64,000 bases of DNA. Source: Apiosordaria backusii. Lineage: Eukaryota > Ascomycota > Sordariomycetes > Sordariales > Lasiosphaeriaceae. Location of the stretch: positions 620,001-684,000 of the forward strand of contig JAUKTV010000012.1 of assembly GCA_030549205.1 (NCBI GenBank). The letters are read 5' to 3'. The notes below the pieces were generated by a model, which was not told where the DNA came from, did not search any database, and was given only the letters and a program-made list of their open reading frames with translations. Both the position numbers and the translations under genes were made by a program. Below, in pieces: positions 20,730 to 30,356 of this stretch. The first letter of the stretch is position 1. The number at the start of each line of letters is the position of its first letter.

Positions 20730-22617
20730 TGACTTTCTCGTTAGAGATAGTACAGCCCACCAGCAGTGGGTTGACTGGGAACGATACCTAAAATGCCCAA
20801 ATCCTGATCCCACAGGTCATTGCTAATAGCTTGAAACTGGCGTATTTGCCATCCCCATGTCTCATCTCGACCTCCAACTCTTCAAGTAGAGATGTTATTC
20901 AATGCTTTATGTTTCTGGAAAACATTGTCAAGAAGCTCAAAGTGGAATTCCAAGACCTCATCGACCTGACAACGCCACCTCCGCAGAGCCCAGTCATCAA
21001 CCCGTCGAGGTCTGTCTCTCCTCCCGCTGCCCCCTCTATCAAGTCACCCATATTATGTTGCGATGGAACCATCCCACGGATCTGCTGGGGTTGTTGGGGC
21101 AGGGCGACCGGGGATGTAGACACAGGTTGTTCTTACTGCTGGCAGGCTTAGGGACATGAATAGTAATTGCCTTACTGTCATCCTTTGGGTTGGAGAGACG
21201 CGAGCGAACGGCAACAGGGAGGGAAATCAAGGGCGAGTGAACGGTCGAGGCATACGCAAAATTGAAAATTGAGGGGCAAGAAGAAACGTTGTCAGTTTTC
21301 CCAAAGGCAAGAGGAAGGAGCCGGATCGGGTGCTCTTTCTGGAATGCCTCCCACATGGTACGGGGAGGTTTGCCGGCCATTTTGATAAGCTGGAAGGCGT
21401 GGCCGTGGCTGTAGCTGTGGTTGTGGTTGCGGTTGTGGCGAGCTAGGTCAAGAGTCGAGCGGGAACGGATTTGAGCTGGGACGAAAGGGAGTTGAGCTGG
21501 GACGAAAGCTGTAACAAGTTTAAAATAAGTTGGGCGAGCGAACAGACAAGGGGCTTCAAATTTAAAAATGAATTGGGCGTCATACTGCAAACCTGGAAGA
21601 GATAGGTGGTCAGTCTTCAAATTGTAACGGGCACGAACTTTAAACATAGGTACGTTGAAGGTTACATTATGGGGCTTTTCGCTATATCTTAGGTTATTGG
21701 CGTGGTAATGGTCATGCATTTTGGTGATGATTTTATTACAAAAACATCAATTTTCACAAGTTGCGTGTAAAGAGGAAGTCTCGGAGGAAACTCCAGCATT
21801 GCGGTCGGGCAGGGCGGGGTAAGTCTGGGAAGGTGGGTCCGGGAGAAGTGTCATGTCGGCCCTGGTGGGTGTCGGTCACCGGGAGCTAAGGCTTGGGTTG
21901 CCGGGCTCTGGATTAGCGTTATGTCACGACGACCTACTAAAGGGCATAGCTCCACAACGTTCATGGGTTCCTCTGTTTGTGCCGAACCTTTCAATAGCTT
22001 CTTCCTACAATATCATACCAGGTAGGTACTCTACGTTAATTGCAAGAATGTTGACTTTCTTTACAGCCTTAGATAAGGTTCCTTATATACCTATTGTCAT
22101 TTTGTCGTGCCTCGTTTGCCTGCTAATGACCTTTATTCCTTACAGGTACACTCTAAAAATGAGAACGAATCTAACTTGAGGTTCCACGCATCCTGAAAAT
22201 GCAGGGTCATTTATAATGTTAGTATTATGGGCTGGCTGTGAAGAGCAAAGACATTCGCAGCCCTAAACTGAGCATTACTTAAGGCTCCTTCTAACGCATT
22301 CACTTATGACGGCCACTCTGCTCAAGTTCTATAAGTGAATGATGGCACTAGAATGACAGAAGTGAATTGGAAAGATCCAGTCGAGTGTGGACTTATATAT
22401 TACTTCCTTGGTTTCCTCTTTGCACCTTTTCCTTTCTCGACTGTTCAACCGACATTGCAGGGAAAGTAGTGAAAACCTCCTGATTTCAGGCATATCCTTT
22501 CACATACAACAGAATATCTCAAGTTCTTAACCAACTTTTGGATCCGCTCCCTACCTAGCCTCTTTAGAGTTGCCATCCGCTTGTTCGCATCGATACCAGC
22601 CACAAAAACACTCAACA
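20730..22617. other. Spacer between array genes 3 and 4, with possible family debris
   Basis: 1.9 kb. At 20890-20990 an open frame reads FMFLENIVKKLKVEFQDL, vaguely like the FF...I helix of the array proteins; it may be a decayed copy. A minus-strand 226-codon ATG frame (21039-21719) has no domain. TTGAGCTGGGACGAAAG occurs twice close together near 21470-21510. Confidence 0.35.
22394..22400 (+). promoter_or_regulatory. TATA-like box of array gene 4
   Basis: TATATAT about 220 bases upstream of the ATG at 22618, followed by a pyrimidine-rich leader. Similar boxes precede array genes 6, 7 and 9. Confidence 0.4.
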
Positions 22618-23125
22618 ATGGCTTCCAGCAACATCTTCGACTGGGCAGCTATCCGTAAGCTTGCCCGCTCCCTCACTCTCTGGCACTTGTGGCTAACTTC
22701 CTCCCAGGCACACGCTTGGCCCTTAAACCTGGAACAGAGCACGAATACTTCGAATTTTCCATCAGGGCTACAGCAAAGGATCTGATCAATGACTTGCACG
22801 GTGGCAAAGGTATTTCGCTCCACGTGCTGCTCCACGACTGTCGTTTGATGCTCGAGGAGACGAATGACATAATCTGGAAGACAGTGCCAAGCATTGTTAA
22901 TTCCCGGGAAAAGTTCTTCCTGGCTACAATGGAGGTGATCAAAAGCCTTATGGAAAAGGAGTGTGTGCTTGAAGATGCAGAGGACTTTGGTATGTTCGAC
23001 CCGGGCGGATTGAGGTGAGGCTATTTACATGACAGCTAACAGAGACTGCAGATGTCATTCCGTATGCAAAGGACATTCAGAAAGCCGAAGCAGACTGGGA
23101 CGTCATTGCTTCGGACGACGTGTAG
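22618..23125 (+). CDS. Array gene 4: FDW-family protein
   Basis: 130 residues from exons 22618-22654, 22708-22989 and 23052-23125. Motifs in order: SNIFDWAAI (residues 4-12); ISLHVLLHDCRLMLEE (about 48-63); REKFFLATMEVIKSLMEKECVLEDAEDF (about 78-105); ADWDVIASDDV at the C-terminus. Intron 1 sits one base after the codon for I of the F-D-W motif and intron 2 one base after the DF codon, both phase 1; these positions repeat in genes 5-9. It is the shortest and perhaps most typical member. Acidic, no signal peptide, no membrane helix. I recognise no known domain. Confidence 0.75.
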
Positions 23126-23787
23126 GGTATGATTATCGTAAAGAAACCGGCCCCTAGTTGAAGATAGGTAGTTACTACAGTGCCGGTACCTACATCCGTA
23201 CCCAGTTATATCAGGTAGTCACCACATCAATCAATGACTTGACACTTAATCTACATAGCTGTGCAGGCTACTCTTTGAAACGATCCTGGCACTGACACTC
23301 TTTCACCATTGGAAAGCTCTTAGTGAAAATTGCCCTCGTGAGGCCGATTTGTAGAGGCCTACATGCGTCGAGCCTTGAAAAAGGGAAGCTCAACACTTGT
23401 TATCCAAGGTACTGTGGCCGGGGCAGAGCGAAGGAAACCGAGATAATTTGGTAACTTAAGATCCATCAACAATAACGGCTAATTGCAAAGAGCAACGATA
23501 TCGACAAACCCACATATAGGTGAGGACCACTGCTCCCCCCAATCCATTCAGATAATGTTCAGAATGTGAATCAGAAGAGCACGCTGGACCCACTCAGAAC
23601 AGGATTCATCCATAAATTTCTTCCAGGCTTGCGACCTCCGATATGCTCTTACTTCTCTGGTACAACCAACAGTGATGAACGGAGTCCTTCAACGAATGCC
23701 ATAGCACCTCAGACAACACCATATCTATCCTCCTGATCCTTACCTGCTATCTCTTTACCTACCTACGCATCCAACAAACATCGCAAA
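23126..23787. other. Spacer and promoter of array gene 5
   Basis: Contains the first copy (23578-23611) of a promoter segment repeated before array gene 6. No gene. Confidence 0.45.
23578..23611 (+). repeat. Duplicated promoter segment, copy 1
   Basis: 34 bases beginning AGCACGCTGGACCC match 25075-25108 with five differences, all transitions. It lies about 180-210 bases before the gene 5 start. Copies at equivalent places mark genes 5 and 6 as a tandem duplication. Confidence 0.75.
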
Positions 23788-24327
23788 ATGGATAATGACA
23801 ACATTTTCAATTGGTCACACATATGTAGGTCTCTGAGCGCCCCTTCACTGTTTCGAACGGTAGTCGCTAACCACCCGCCAGGCACCCAGCTCGCTCCCAA
23901 GCCTGATTCCACAGGTGAATTTCTCGACTCATCTGTTAGAACCACCACCAAAGATCTCATTCACGAGCTTTCTGTTCTGAAGAAGGTCCCGCTCGACATC
24001 CTCTTGCGCGACTGTAATGTTATGTTGGAGAAGACTCCAAAGACGATCTGGATCACAACTCCCGCTATGGTGGCTACCAGAATAAGATTCTTTGGAATTG
24101 CTCTGCACGAGATTCAGAAGTTGTTGAAGGAAGAAGCTGCTTTGGAGGAGTCCTTTGGTATGTTCAGTCATGTAAAGGCTGTGGTAAACCACAACTGAAC
24201 TGACAGGAAGATCACAGACATAATTCCAAGCAGGTTGGAGATTATCGAGGCGGAGTTAGAGTGGGATGTTGGCGCCCACGGCGACGTGGGGGATTTTAAA
24301 ACCGTTGAGAAGCCTGTGTCTCTGTAA
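23788..24327 (+). CDS. Array gene 5: FDW-family protein
   Basis: 140 residues from exons 23788-23824, 23882-24157 and 24218-24327. It shows DNIFNWSHI (D of F-D-W replaced by N), VPLDILLRDCNVMLEKT, then TRIRFFGIALHEIQKLLKEEAALEESF, DIIPS and LEWDVGAHGDVGDF, ending VEKPVSL. Intron 1 (57 bases) has no stop and a multiple-of-three length, so an unspliced version would also be open; the shared position in the paralogues argues that it is spliced. The tail ...F-x-x-V-E-x-P-V-S is shared with gene 6. Closest relative in the window appears to be gene 6 by tail and promoter. Confidence 0.75.
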
Positions 24328-25074
24328 GGTAGGGTAGAGGATCTAAGAAAGGGGCGTATGAGGTAGATGCCGATCACACTTTTCCATGGTGATCTCGGAT
24401 ATCCCAGAGGCGATACTACCTATCGATAGATTGGACCCAAAAATACAGTCAGGTCTGGTAGATAGCGTCCTTCTGGACCCGATGATACATTGCTTTTGGT
24501 AGTCATGTAATTATATGTATTTGGACGCAGTGTTTATATCTTTCGCATAGGTAAGGTACACATCCTTCTTCCCAAGATCCCTATGTTTTCGGTGTCCTGC
24601 ATGGACCTATCAAAGCCTATCCTCATGCTTACCTCAAAAGACAGCAATAAATACGACAAAGCCTTCTTTGCTTCGAGATTAAGAGAAACTGAAGATGAGC
24701 CCAGTGCTGAGGCGGTGTTAGAGTGGAAAGCTGCCGCATCATCTTGCAATAACCCCAATTCTGTCTGGAAACATCAGAGATTATCGCAGCTTCTGGGAAA
24801 GGAAGACGACATATTTTATATATACTTATCCCAAATCTCATTCCCTATTCTCTGCTTTTTAAGGGACGAACGTATTCTTCGCTTTTTCACGCTCGATGAA
24901 CAGGCACGGCCAGCACTCCCCCACATTTTGACATCCAACAACTACCACAGCTCACTGCAAAGAGCAAAGATAAGGTAAGGTAAGGGAGCTATCGGCAGGC
25001 CCACATCTACTGTTGATAATAGCTATTGCTCTTTCCAATCTCCCTATTCACGCAATACTCACGAGGTGAAAAAT

Positions 25075-25108
25075 AGCACGCCGGACCCACTCGGAGCAGG
25101 ATTCGCCC
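25075..25108 (+). repeat. Duplicated promoter segment, copy 2
   Basis: Second copy of the 34-base segment at 23578-23611; five transitions separate the copies. About 190-220 bases before the gene 6 start. Confidence 0.75.
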
Positions 25109-25122
25109 AAACCTGAGGCGAC

Positions 25123-25129
25123 TATAAAT
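25123..25129 (+). promoter_or_regulatory. TATA-like box of array gene 6
   Basis: TATAAAT 169-175 bases before the ATG, just after the duplicated segment. In the gene 5 promoter the matching place reads CATAAAT (near 23611). Confidence 0.45.
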
Positions 25130-25297
25130 TCCTTCCTTGCTCCCGATCTTCTGCTCTTCTCTTACTTCCCTCGTACAACACACAACCGAAGCAACAATTC
25201 TCCCGTTGGCCGTCCACAACCTTGCTACCTTTTGCTCTTCTCTCATCACTTTGATACCTTCACAGCTTATACAGGCTTGTACTGTACCTTTGCGATC

Positions 25298-25855
25298 ATG
25301 AACGCCTTCGATTGGCCGACCGTCGGTATGTATCTGTCCGTTTTCACTGTATCTCCGAAGCCTAGTCCCTAACATTCTCACAGAAGCTCGCCTGGTTGCC
25401 AGATCCGGCTCCAATGAGTACTCCGATACCTCAATCAAGGTCACAGCCAGGCGCATGGTTCACGAGTACCACACGAAAAAACAGGCCCCCCTTGACCACC
25501 TCCGTCGCGAGTGCAAGGCCATGCTTGAGAAAACCGATGCTATGACCTGGACACATCCTCTAGCTACGGTAGAAGCTTTCGAGACATTTTTGACCACTGC
25601 CATCGACGTGATCGACAAGTTGAAAGAAGACGAGGGTAAACTGCAAGCAATTTTGGAGGAGTTCGGTACGTCTAGTCCATGTGGAACTTGATGGAGGTTC
25701 AACAAAAGTGGTGCAAGAAACTTGAGCTAACAAAAGATTCTGCAGAAATCCTGCCATCGGCTACCGATATCAAGAGCATGGAACGCGATTGGGCCGTCGT
25801 TACCACCGATGACCTTGAGGAGTTTGAGGTTGTTGAGCACCCGGTTTCGTGCTAG
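25298..25855 (+). CDS. Array gene 6: FDW-family protein
   Basis: 139 residues from exons 25298-25325, 25384-25665 and 25746-25855. Motifs: NAFDWPTV; APLDHLRRECKAMLEKT (LL-R-D-C becomes LRREC); ETFLTTAIDVIDKLKEDE ... ILEEF; EILPSATDI; RDWAVVTTDDLEEFEVVEHPVS. Introns are at the family positions, both phase 1. The exon 3 sequence has two broken relatives immediately downstream (25981-26178 and 26428-26541), so this gene or its ancestor seeded further duplication. Confidence 0.75.
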
Positions 25856-25980
25856 AGGGGATGACGGGGTTGATAGCGATTTAGATTGAGTCAATTCATC
25901 AATTTAACATCCGGAGTTTTCTCCTTCCTAACTATTTCTCACATAACTACTAGCTCTAATCCTTTCTGTGTTGCTGTAGG

Positions 25981-26178
25981 GTTGCAAGGCTATTCTGGAG
26001 GAGTTTGGTACGTTCAGCTCATGTGGATTCAGGGAAAAACCAACGAGGCTGTGCATGAGAGCTGACAGAAAGACCTGCAGAGATCATACCATCGACCAAT
26101 GAGATGAGAATGGAGGCTGACTGGGACGTCATGACTGTTGACGACATTGACAATTTCGAGGTTATCGAGACTAGATAA
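25981..26178 (+). pseudogene. Truncated array copy: end of exon 2, intron 2 and exon 3
   Basis: Begins GCKAILEEF, then an intron with intact GTACGT donor and CAG acceptor, then EIIPSTNEM..EADWDVMTVDDIDNFEVIE and a stop at 26176-26178. Everything 5' of the LEEF end of exon 2 is missing and there is no start codon. It matches the 3' end of array gene 6 best. Confidence 0.75.
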
Positions 26179-26427
26179 AGGTGCGCGGTTGTGGTATCGT
26201 TGGTACCTCAGTTGGGTAGACCTCCTAGGACATGGAGTCACTTGATTCATAGATATCTTGAGGAGGATCTTACTTGCATCTATATCACTTTTCTGTGCTT
26301 CCATAGACACTTTGTTTCACATCCTTCTGCGTCTCTGCAAAATCAGACCAGTCGTGATTGACATCACAGCTCCGGTCTTAATGGCTTCCTTGCTGGATAT
26401 TTAATGCTGCCGCCAAAATGCCTATTG

Positions 26428-26541
26428 CGATGGAACCAGTTGGACGTCGTCACAGTTGATCATGTGGATGGTTTATTTGTCATCGAGAAGCCTAGATCTA
26501 CGGAAAAAAGGCCAACAAATAATCCGGAATACAAGTGCTGA
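26428..26541 (+). pseudogene. Second truncated array copy: exon 3 fragment
   Basis: An open frame reads W-N-Q-LDVVTVDHVDGLFVIEKPRS, collinear with DWDVMTVDDIDNFEVIE of the copy just upstream and with the EKP tail of gene 5. Only the last exon is left. The frame runs to a TGA at 26539-26541. Confidence 0.6.
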
Positions 26542-26713
26542 ATTCATCGGAATCAGTCTTGGAGCAATCCCCTCATCAACGGAAAACTCAGGTTGCCTGG
26601 ATGACTGGCTAGTGGTTTTCACCATCTATGACACCTTAAGATGATGGTTATGAGAAGTGAATCAGCAACACCTTGAACCAGTGATGCCAGTGAATGAGCT
26701 CCTTGTACACATC

Positions 26714-26720
26714 TATATAA
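26714..26720 (+). promoter_or_regulatory. TATA-like box of array gene 7
   Basis: TATATAA about 100 bases before the ATG at 26820, followed by a pyrimidine-rich leader. Confidence 0.4.
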
Positions 26721-26819
26721 TGCCTGCCTCTTTTCATTCTCCTGGCTGATTTTCTTTTTTTGACATGACCACATCCACCTTTTTCTCGGCAACGCTCACT
26801 ACTTCTTTGCTTCGTCATC

Positions 26820-27392
26820 ATGGATACCAACGTCTTGGATTGGCCCACCGTCGGTATGTCTCCCTCAAAGAGTCATCTCTCCAGCGTGCCAACTACCTAG
26901 TACTTACTAACCTGTACTGTTCAGAAGAGGCCATCGATCTCAATAATAAAGTCCGGGGCCAGCCTAGCAGGGTTGTGTTCAAGCCCATTGCGCGCGACAT
27001 CATCCAGGAGCTCCATGTCGACCAAAATATCGCCATGTCCATTCTGCTCCACGATTGCCGGGAGATGCTCAGGCAGGCTAATGGACAGTACTTTTCAGGG
27101 AGCCGCCGCATCAACGAGAGAGGCAGCACATCCACCAAGCTGACTGTGAAGCAAAATTTCTTCAAGTTCATGCTGGAGTGGATCCAGAAGTCGATGCGCA
27201 ACTGCCAGGAGTTTGGTATGTACCTACCTAATCTTCAATTCTGCTTAAGGTATTCACGAGCATGGCAGACTGACACTGAGGGGAACAGAGCCACTCTCGT
27301 GCGAGATGGATATTCTTCACCTTGAGCGCGATTGGGATATCGTGGGTTACGATGGAGATTGGGCTATTGTTGGGGATGCCAATTTTGCTTAG
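26820..27392 (+). CDS. Array gene 7: FDW-family protein
   Basis: 142 residues from exons 26820-26853, 26925-27215 and 27289-27392. Motifs: TNVLDWPTV (F replaced by L); IAMSILLHDCREMLRQA; TVKQNFFKFMLEWIQKSM ... CQEF; then EPLSCEMDI and RDWDIVGYDGDWAIVGD. The D-W-x-I-V unit is doubled in the tail. Both introns are at family positions in phase 1. A Ser/Arg-rich insertion (FSGSRRINERGSTST) replaces the short loop seen in genes 4-6. Function unknown. Confidence 0.75.
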
Positions 27393-27802
27393 GTAAATAA
27401 GGGGGCAGACGAAAAAATGAAGCTGTTCTGTTGACCCGCATAAAAAGACAAGAAGAGAAAAAAAAGGGACTGGAAGCAACCTGTGACAGATTTTGATCAA
27501 AGAGCAATTCCGGTGCTCCCGATGACCTGAAGGTCCGCATTGAAGAGATAGGAGAGACTCCTGTGACTGCTTCCTGGTTCCATTCACTATCTCCAGATCC
27601 AGATATGAAACTTGAATGCTCCTGTGATGAGATAACTGTTGCTCCGCTCGTAAGATTCAAAATACAAATTCCACCCCTGAGGTATTCTGCCCTAGCCCAC
27701 TTCCCTTCCGTTTCGACACCCAACAACAGCAGCCCTTCGTCCAACTATATCGCCAACCTCAACCCTCTCTTAAAGTACTTACTCGAGTCTAACTTCTTCA
27801 CC
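27393..27802. other. Spacer and promoter of array gene 8
   Basis: 410 bases, pyrimidine-rich toward 27802; no gene recognised. Confidence 0.4.
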
Positions 27803-28418
27803 ATGCCTGACAACGTCTTCGATTGGGATGCCATCTGTAAGTACCCCCTAGAACTGTTCATGCAAAACCACTAACCAAACACAGGCGCCACCCTCATGAA
27901 GGAGCGAGGGCCCGACAAGATGCCCTTGCAAGCCACCTTCATATCCACCGCCGAGGGCGTCTTCAAGCGTCTCCACGAGCAGAATGTCTCCCTCCACGTC
28001 ATGCTTCGCGACTGTCGTGAGATGATCGACAAGAGCGAGTACGCTTGGCTGGATGTTCCATCTGACGAGGTGCACACCACCGAGGACAAGAAGGCACTCG
28101 AGATTATGCCAGTCACAGTGGCCACCCGCAGACTCTTCTTCAGACTCACCCAGAGCTGGATTAAGGCTATGATGGAGAAGGCTTGTGTTTTGGAAGGGAC
28201 CGAGGACTATGGTACGTTGTTGCTTTTGAAATGCCTGTGGGCTTGACACCCGCCGACAACTTGAAACTTCCAACCAAGTGTCAAGGACAGTTAGCTAACG
28301 CGGATACTTTATGATAGATGTGGTTCCCTCCACTCAGGATATTTACAACGCCGAACCGGACTGGGAGCTCATCACTGGCTTTGAGGATTGGGCTTGGATT
28401 GAGAAGACAACGCTCTAG
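27803..28418 (+). CDS. Array gene 8: FDW-family protein
   Basis: 153 residues from exons 27803-27836, 27885-28211 and 28318-28418. Motifs: DNVFDWDAI; VSLHVMLRDCREMIDKS; then an acidic insertion (VPSDEVHTTEDKKALEI) not present in genes 4-6; PVTVATRRLFFRLTQSWIKAMMEKACVLEGTEDY; DVVPSTQDI; PDWELITGFEDWAWIEK. The stretch CVLEGTEDY is nearly that of gene 4 (CVLEDAEDF). The W-containing unit is doubled in the tail as in gene 7. Introns at family positions, phase 1. Confidence 0.75.
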
Positions 28419-28989
28419 GTTGACACGGGGAGCACAATACCCAGGATCACTCCTTTTGGTTGATTGGCTTACAATTTGGTTTCCGGTGTTCCGTATCAAG
28501 TTTCGAGGAAATGGAGATACTCAGCCAGGGAGCCAATTTAATGGTTCTGGAAAACATAGGTTAACGCCGATGTCATCTCCCAACACAATTCGCGTGGGAA
28601 AGCCTTGAGCTACCTTACTGATTGCCAAACAGTCAGCTTGCGCGGAAAACAAGCTTTGCCTCAATTATGCCCCATCCGCGGTGATGTGTGCGCCAGGTGA
28701 ATAACAGAATTTTACTCCAGCCACAAAAGATTATAAACCTTGCCTCGTCCAAAAAAAGAATTAAATAATTGTGGCGTTCACCTCCTATAAAACCTCATCT
28801 TTCCCTCCCACAGACAACGAGCAACCGGTAGCTTTGAACCCTTTACAACTGACAAACACCCCAGCCCACAAACACTTCCGTATCAGAAAATCCTTTTTTC
28901 TTCCACTTTTTCCTCCAGTCTTCAGCACCACAACCTACCCATCTTTCCCCCACCCAAACCAAAATCCCTCTTACCTCCCATCAGTAACA
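28419..28989. other. Spacer and promoter of array gene 9
   Basis: 570 bases. Right part is a pyrimidine-rich leader after the TATA-like box at 28731. No gene recognised. Confidence 0.4.
28731..28737 (+). promoter_or_regulatory. TATA-like box of array gene 9
   Basis: TTATAAA about 255 bases before the ATG at 28990; longer leader than in the sister genes. Confidence 0.35.
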
Positions 28990-29894
28990 ATGGGCCTCAA
29001 CATCGCCCACAACGCCTTCGACTGGAACGACATCCGTAAGTCCATCCCCTCCCCTCCATCCCCCTCCCTCCATTCACTAACCCATCTCATCCAGGCCTCC
29101 ACCTCCACCGCCGCCACCTCACCGAAACCTCCACCGGCTACGGCATCCACGTCGAACCAACCCAACAATTCGGCCGCACCGCCCGGATCCTCCTCGAGAA
29201 TAATCTCAACAATCATAACAAAAAGCCCCGGCTCGACAAGCTCCTCCGCGACTGCAATGACCAGCTGATCGTCTCCAACCAGATGCTGGACGGGGCCCCG
29301 GACGCAGTGGCTGCTGTGCCGTTGAGATTGAGGAGGGATTTCTTTGAGCACTTGTTTGGGTATATTATCAGTTTAATACGGGCAGAGGACGCATTGAAAA
29401 TGCAGACCGATTGGAAGAAGACGGCTCAAAAGAAGACGGATCAAAAGGAGACTGATCAGAAGAAGAACATTCAGAAGAAGACCGATCAGAAGGAGACCGA
29501 TCAGCAGAAGAACGATCAGAACAAGACGTGTAAAGAGGAGACTAGGAAAGAGGAGACTGGTAAAGAGGAGACTTGTAAAGATGAGACTGGTAAAGAGGAG
29601 ACTGGTAAACAAAACGCTGGTAAAGAGGAGACGGACGGCAAGGAGATCGGTAAAAACCATACTGATAAACAAAATACTGGTAACAATGAGACTGGTAAGT
29701 AATCCCGACAAGATATACAAAGGAAACTGCGGCTAATGCTTGAGTGCCTAGCAGAGGAAGAGAATACGACCGTGGAGGAGCCAGATGATTCAGATTGGGA
29801 GGTGATCGAGGGGGTACCACCGGCGGAAGCTGAAGAGGGTGTGATTGTGGACAAGCCAACAAAGACCAAGTCTGAAAACTGGGTTTGGGTTTGA
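28990..29894 (+). CDS. Array gene 9: FDW-family protein with Lys/Glu/Thr repeat domain
   Basis: 262 residues from exons 28990-29035, 29095-29694 and 29752-29894. Motifs: HNAFDWNDI; PRLDKLLRDCNDQLIVS; RRDFFEHLFGYIISLIRAEDAL. Then, instead of the short D-F/Y end of exon 2, about 100 residues of repeats (KKTDQKETDQ-type, then KEETG-type pentapeptides). The tail SDWEVIEGV... ends ENWVWV. Intron 1 is at the family position, phase 1; intron 2 is also phase 1 and ends in TAGCAG, a NAGNAG acceptor that would add or drop one residue. The 5' half before the repeat is normal, so the expansion is local to the exon 2 end. Highly charged, likely disordered repeat. Confidence 0.75.
29400..29697 (+). repeat. 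Coding minisatellite, 12-15-base units, in array gene 9
   Basis: Imperfect units such as AAGAAGACCGATCAG then GAGACTGGTAAAGAG repeat in frame, encoding K-K-T-D-Q and K-E-E-T-G type units. The last unit ends ACTG/GTAAGT, which is the intron 2 donor; several earlier units carry the near-identical ACTGGTAAAG. Confidence 0.85.
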
Positions 29895-30356
29895 GGCGCT
29901 GACGGGGACAAGAAGTAAGGGGGATGTTGGGGTGGATGAACTATATCATTGTCGTGTGGTCGACATGGTCAGGCCATTTCGCTTGTTGTTGTTCTTGGGC
30001 ATAATTTCTTGGATGATTGGGAATATTGTGGTGGCCAATAATAGAAGGAGGATTAGGGCTTGGTGTAAAGCCACCTAAATCTGTTTGTCATATAGTGTTA
30101 TTGCGGATTTCCCAGTGGGATATTGGCTTAGCCGTCAGTCTACATTCCGGAAACAGAAAATGCGCTCTGCAAGATTTGCTGATCGAAATATGAATCACCG
30201 TAAATACCAGGCAGGTAGTAGTTCATTTGAACGGGACTACATCAGGAATACGTAGCTCCATTCATTGCTTGGTCTGAATGCAAAAAGCGTGCATGCTATT
30301 AAAGTACCTTACATACCTATCTACAGTAAAGTTCAACGGGCTTTGACCTCTCAAAG
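29895..30356. other. Intergenic between the array and the DUF1479 gene
   Basis: Convergent 3' ends, about 460 bases. No supported gene; a short open stretch with a hydrophobic run around 29965-30030 has no start context. Confidence 0.4.

Larger units (their letters stand above)
24328..25297. other. Spacer and promoter of array gene 6
   Basis: 970 bases. An ATG frame of 131 codons at 24583-24978 has no motif of the family and no domain, so it is not called. CTGCAAAGAGCAAAGATA near 24955 resembles sequence near 23485, extending the promoter duplication. Confidence 0.4.

Noticed and set aside
21039..21719. 226-codon minus-strand ATG frame in the array gap
   Set aside because: No recognisable domain, contains a short repeated segment, and shows no match to the array family; treated as chance.
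24583..24978. 131-codon ATG frame between array genes 5 and 6
   Set aside because: Lacks all family motifs and introns; lies in the spacer and promoter region.
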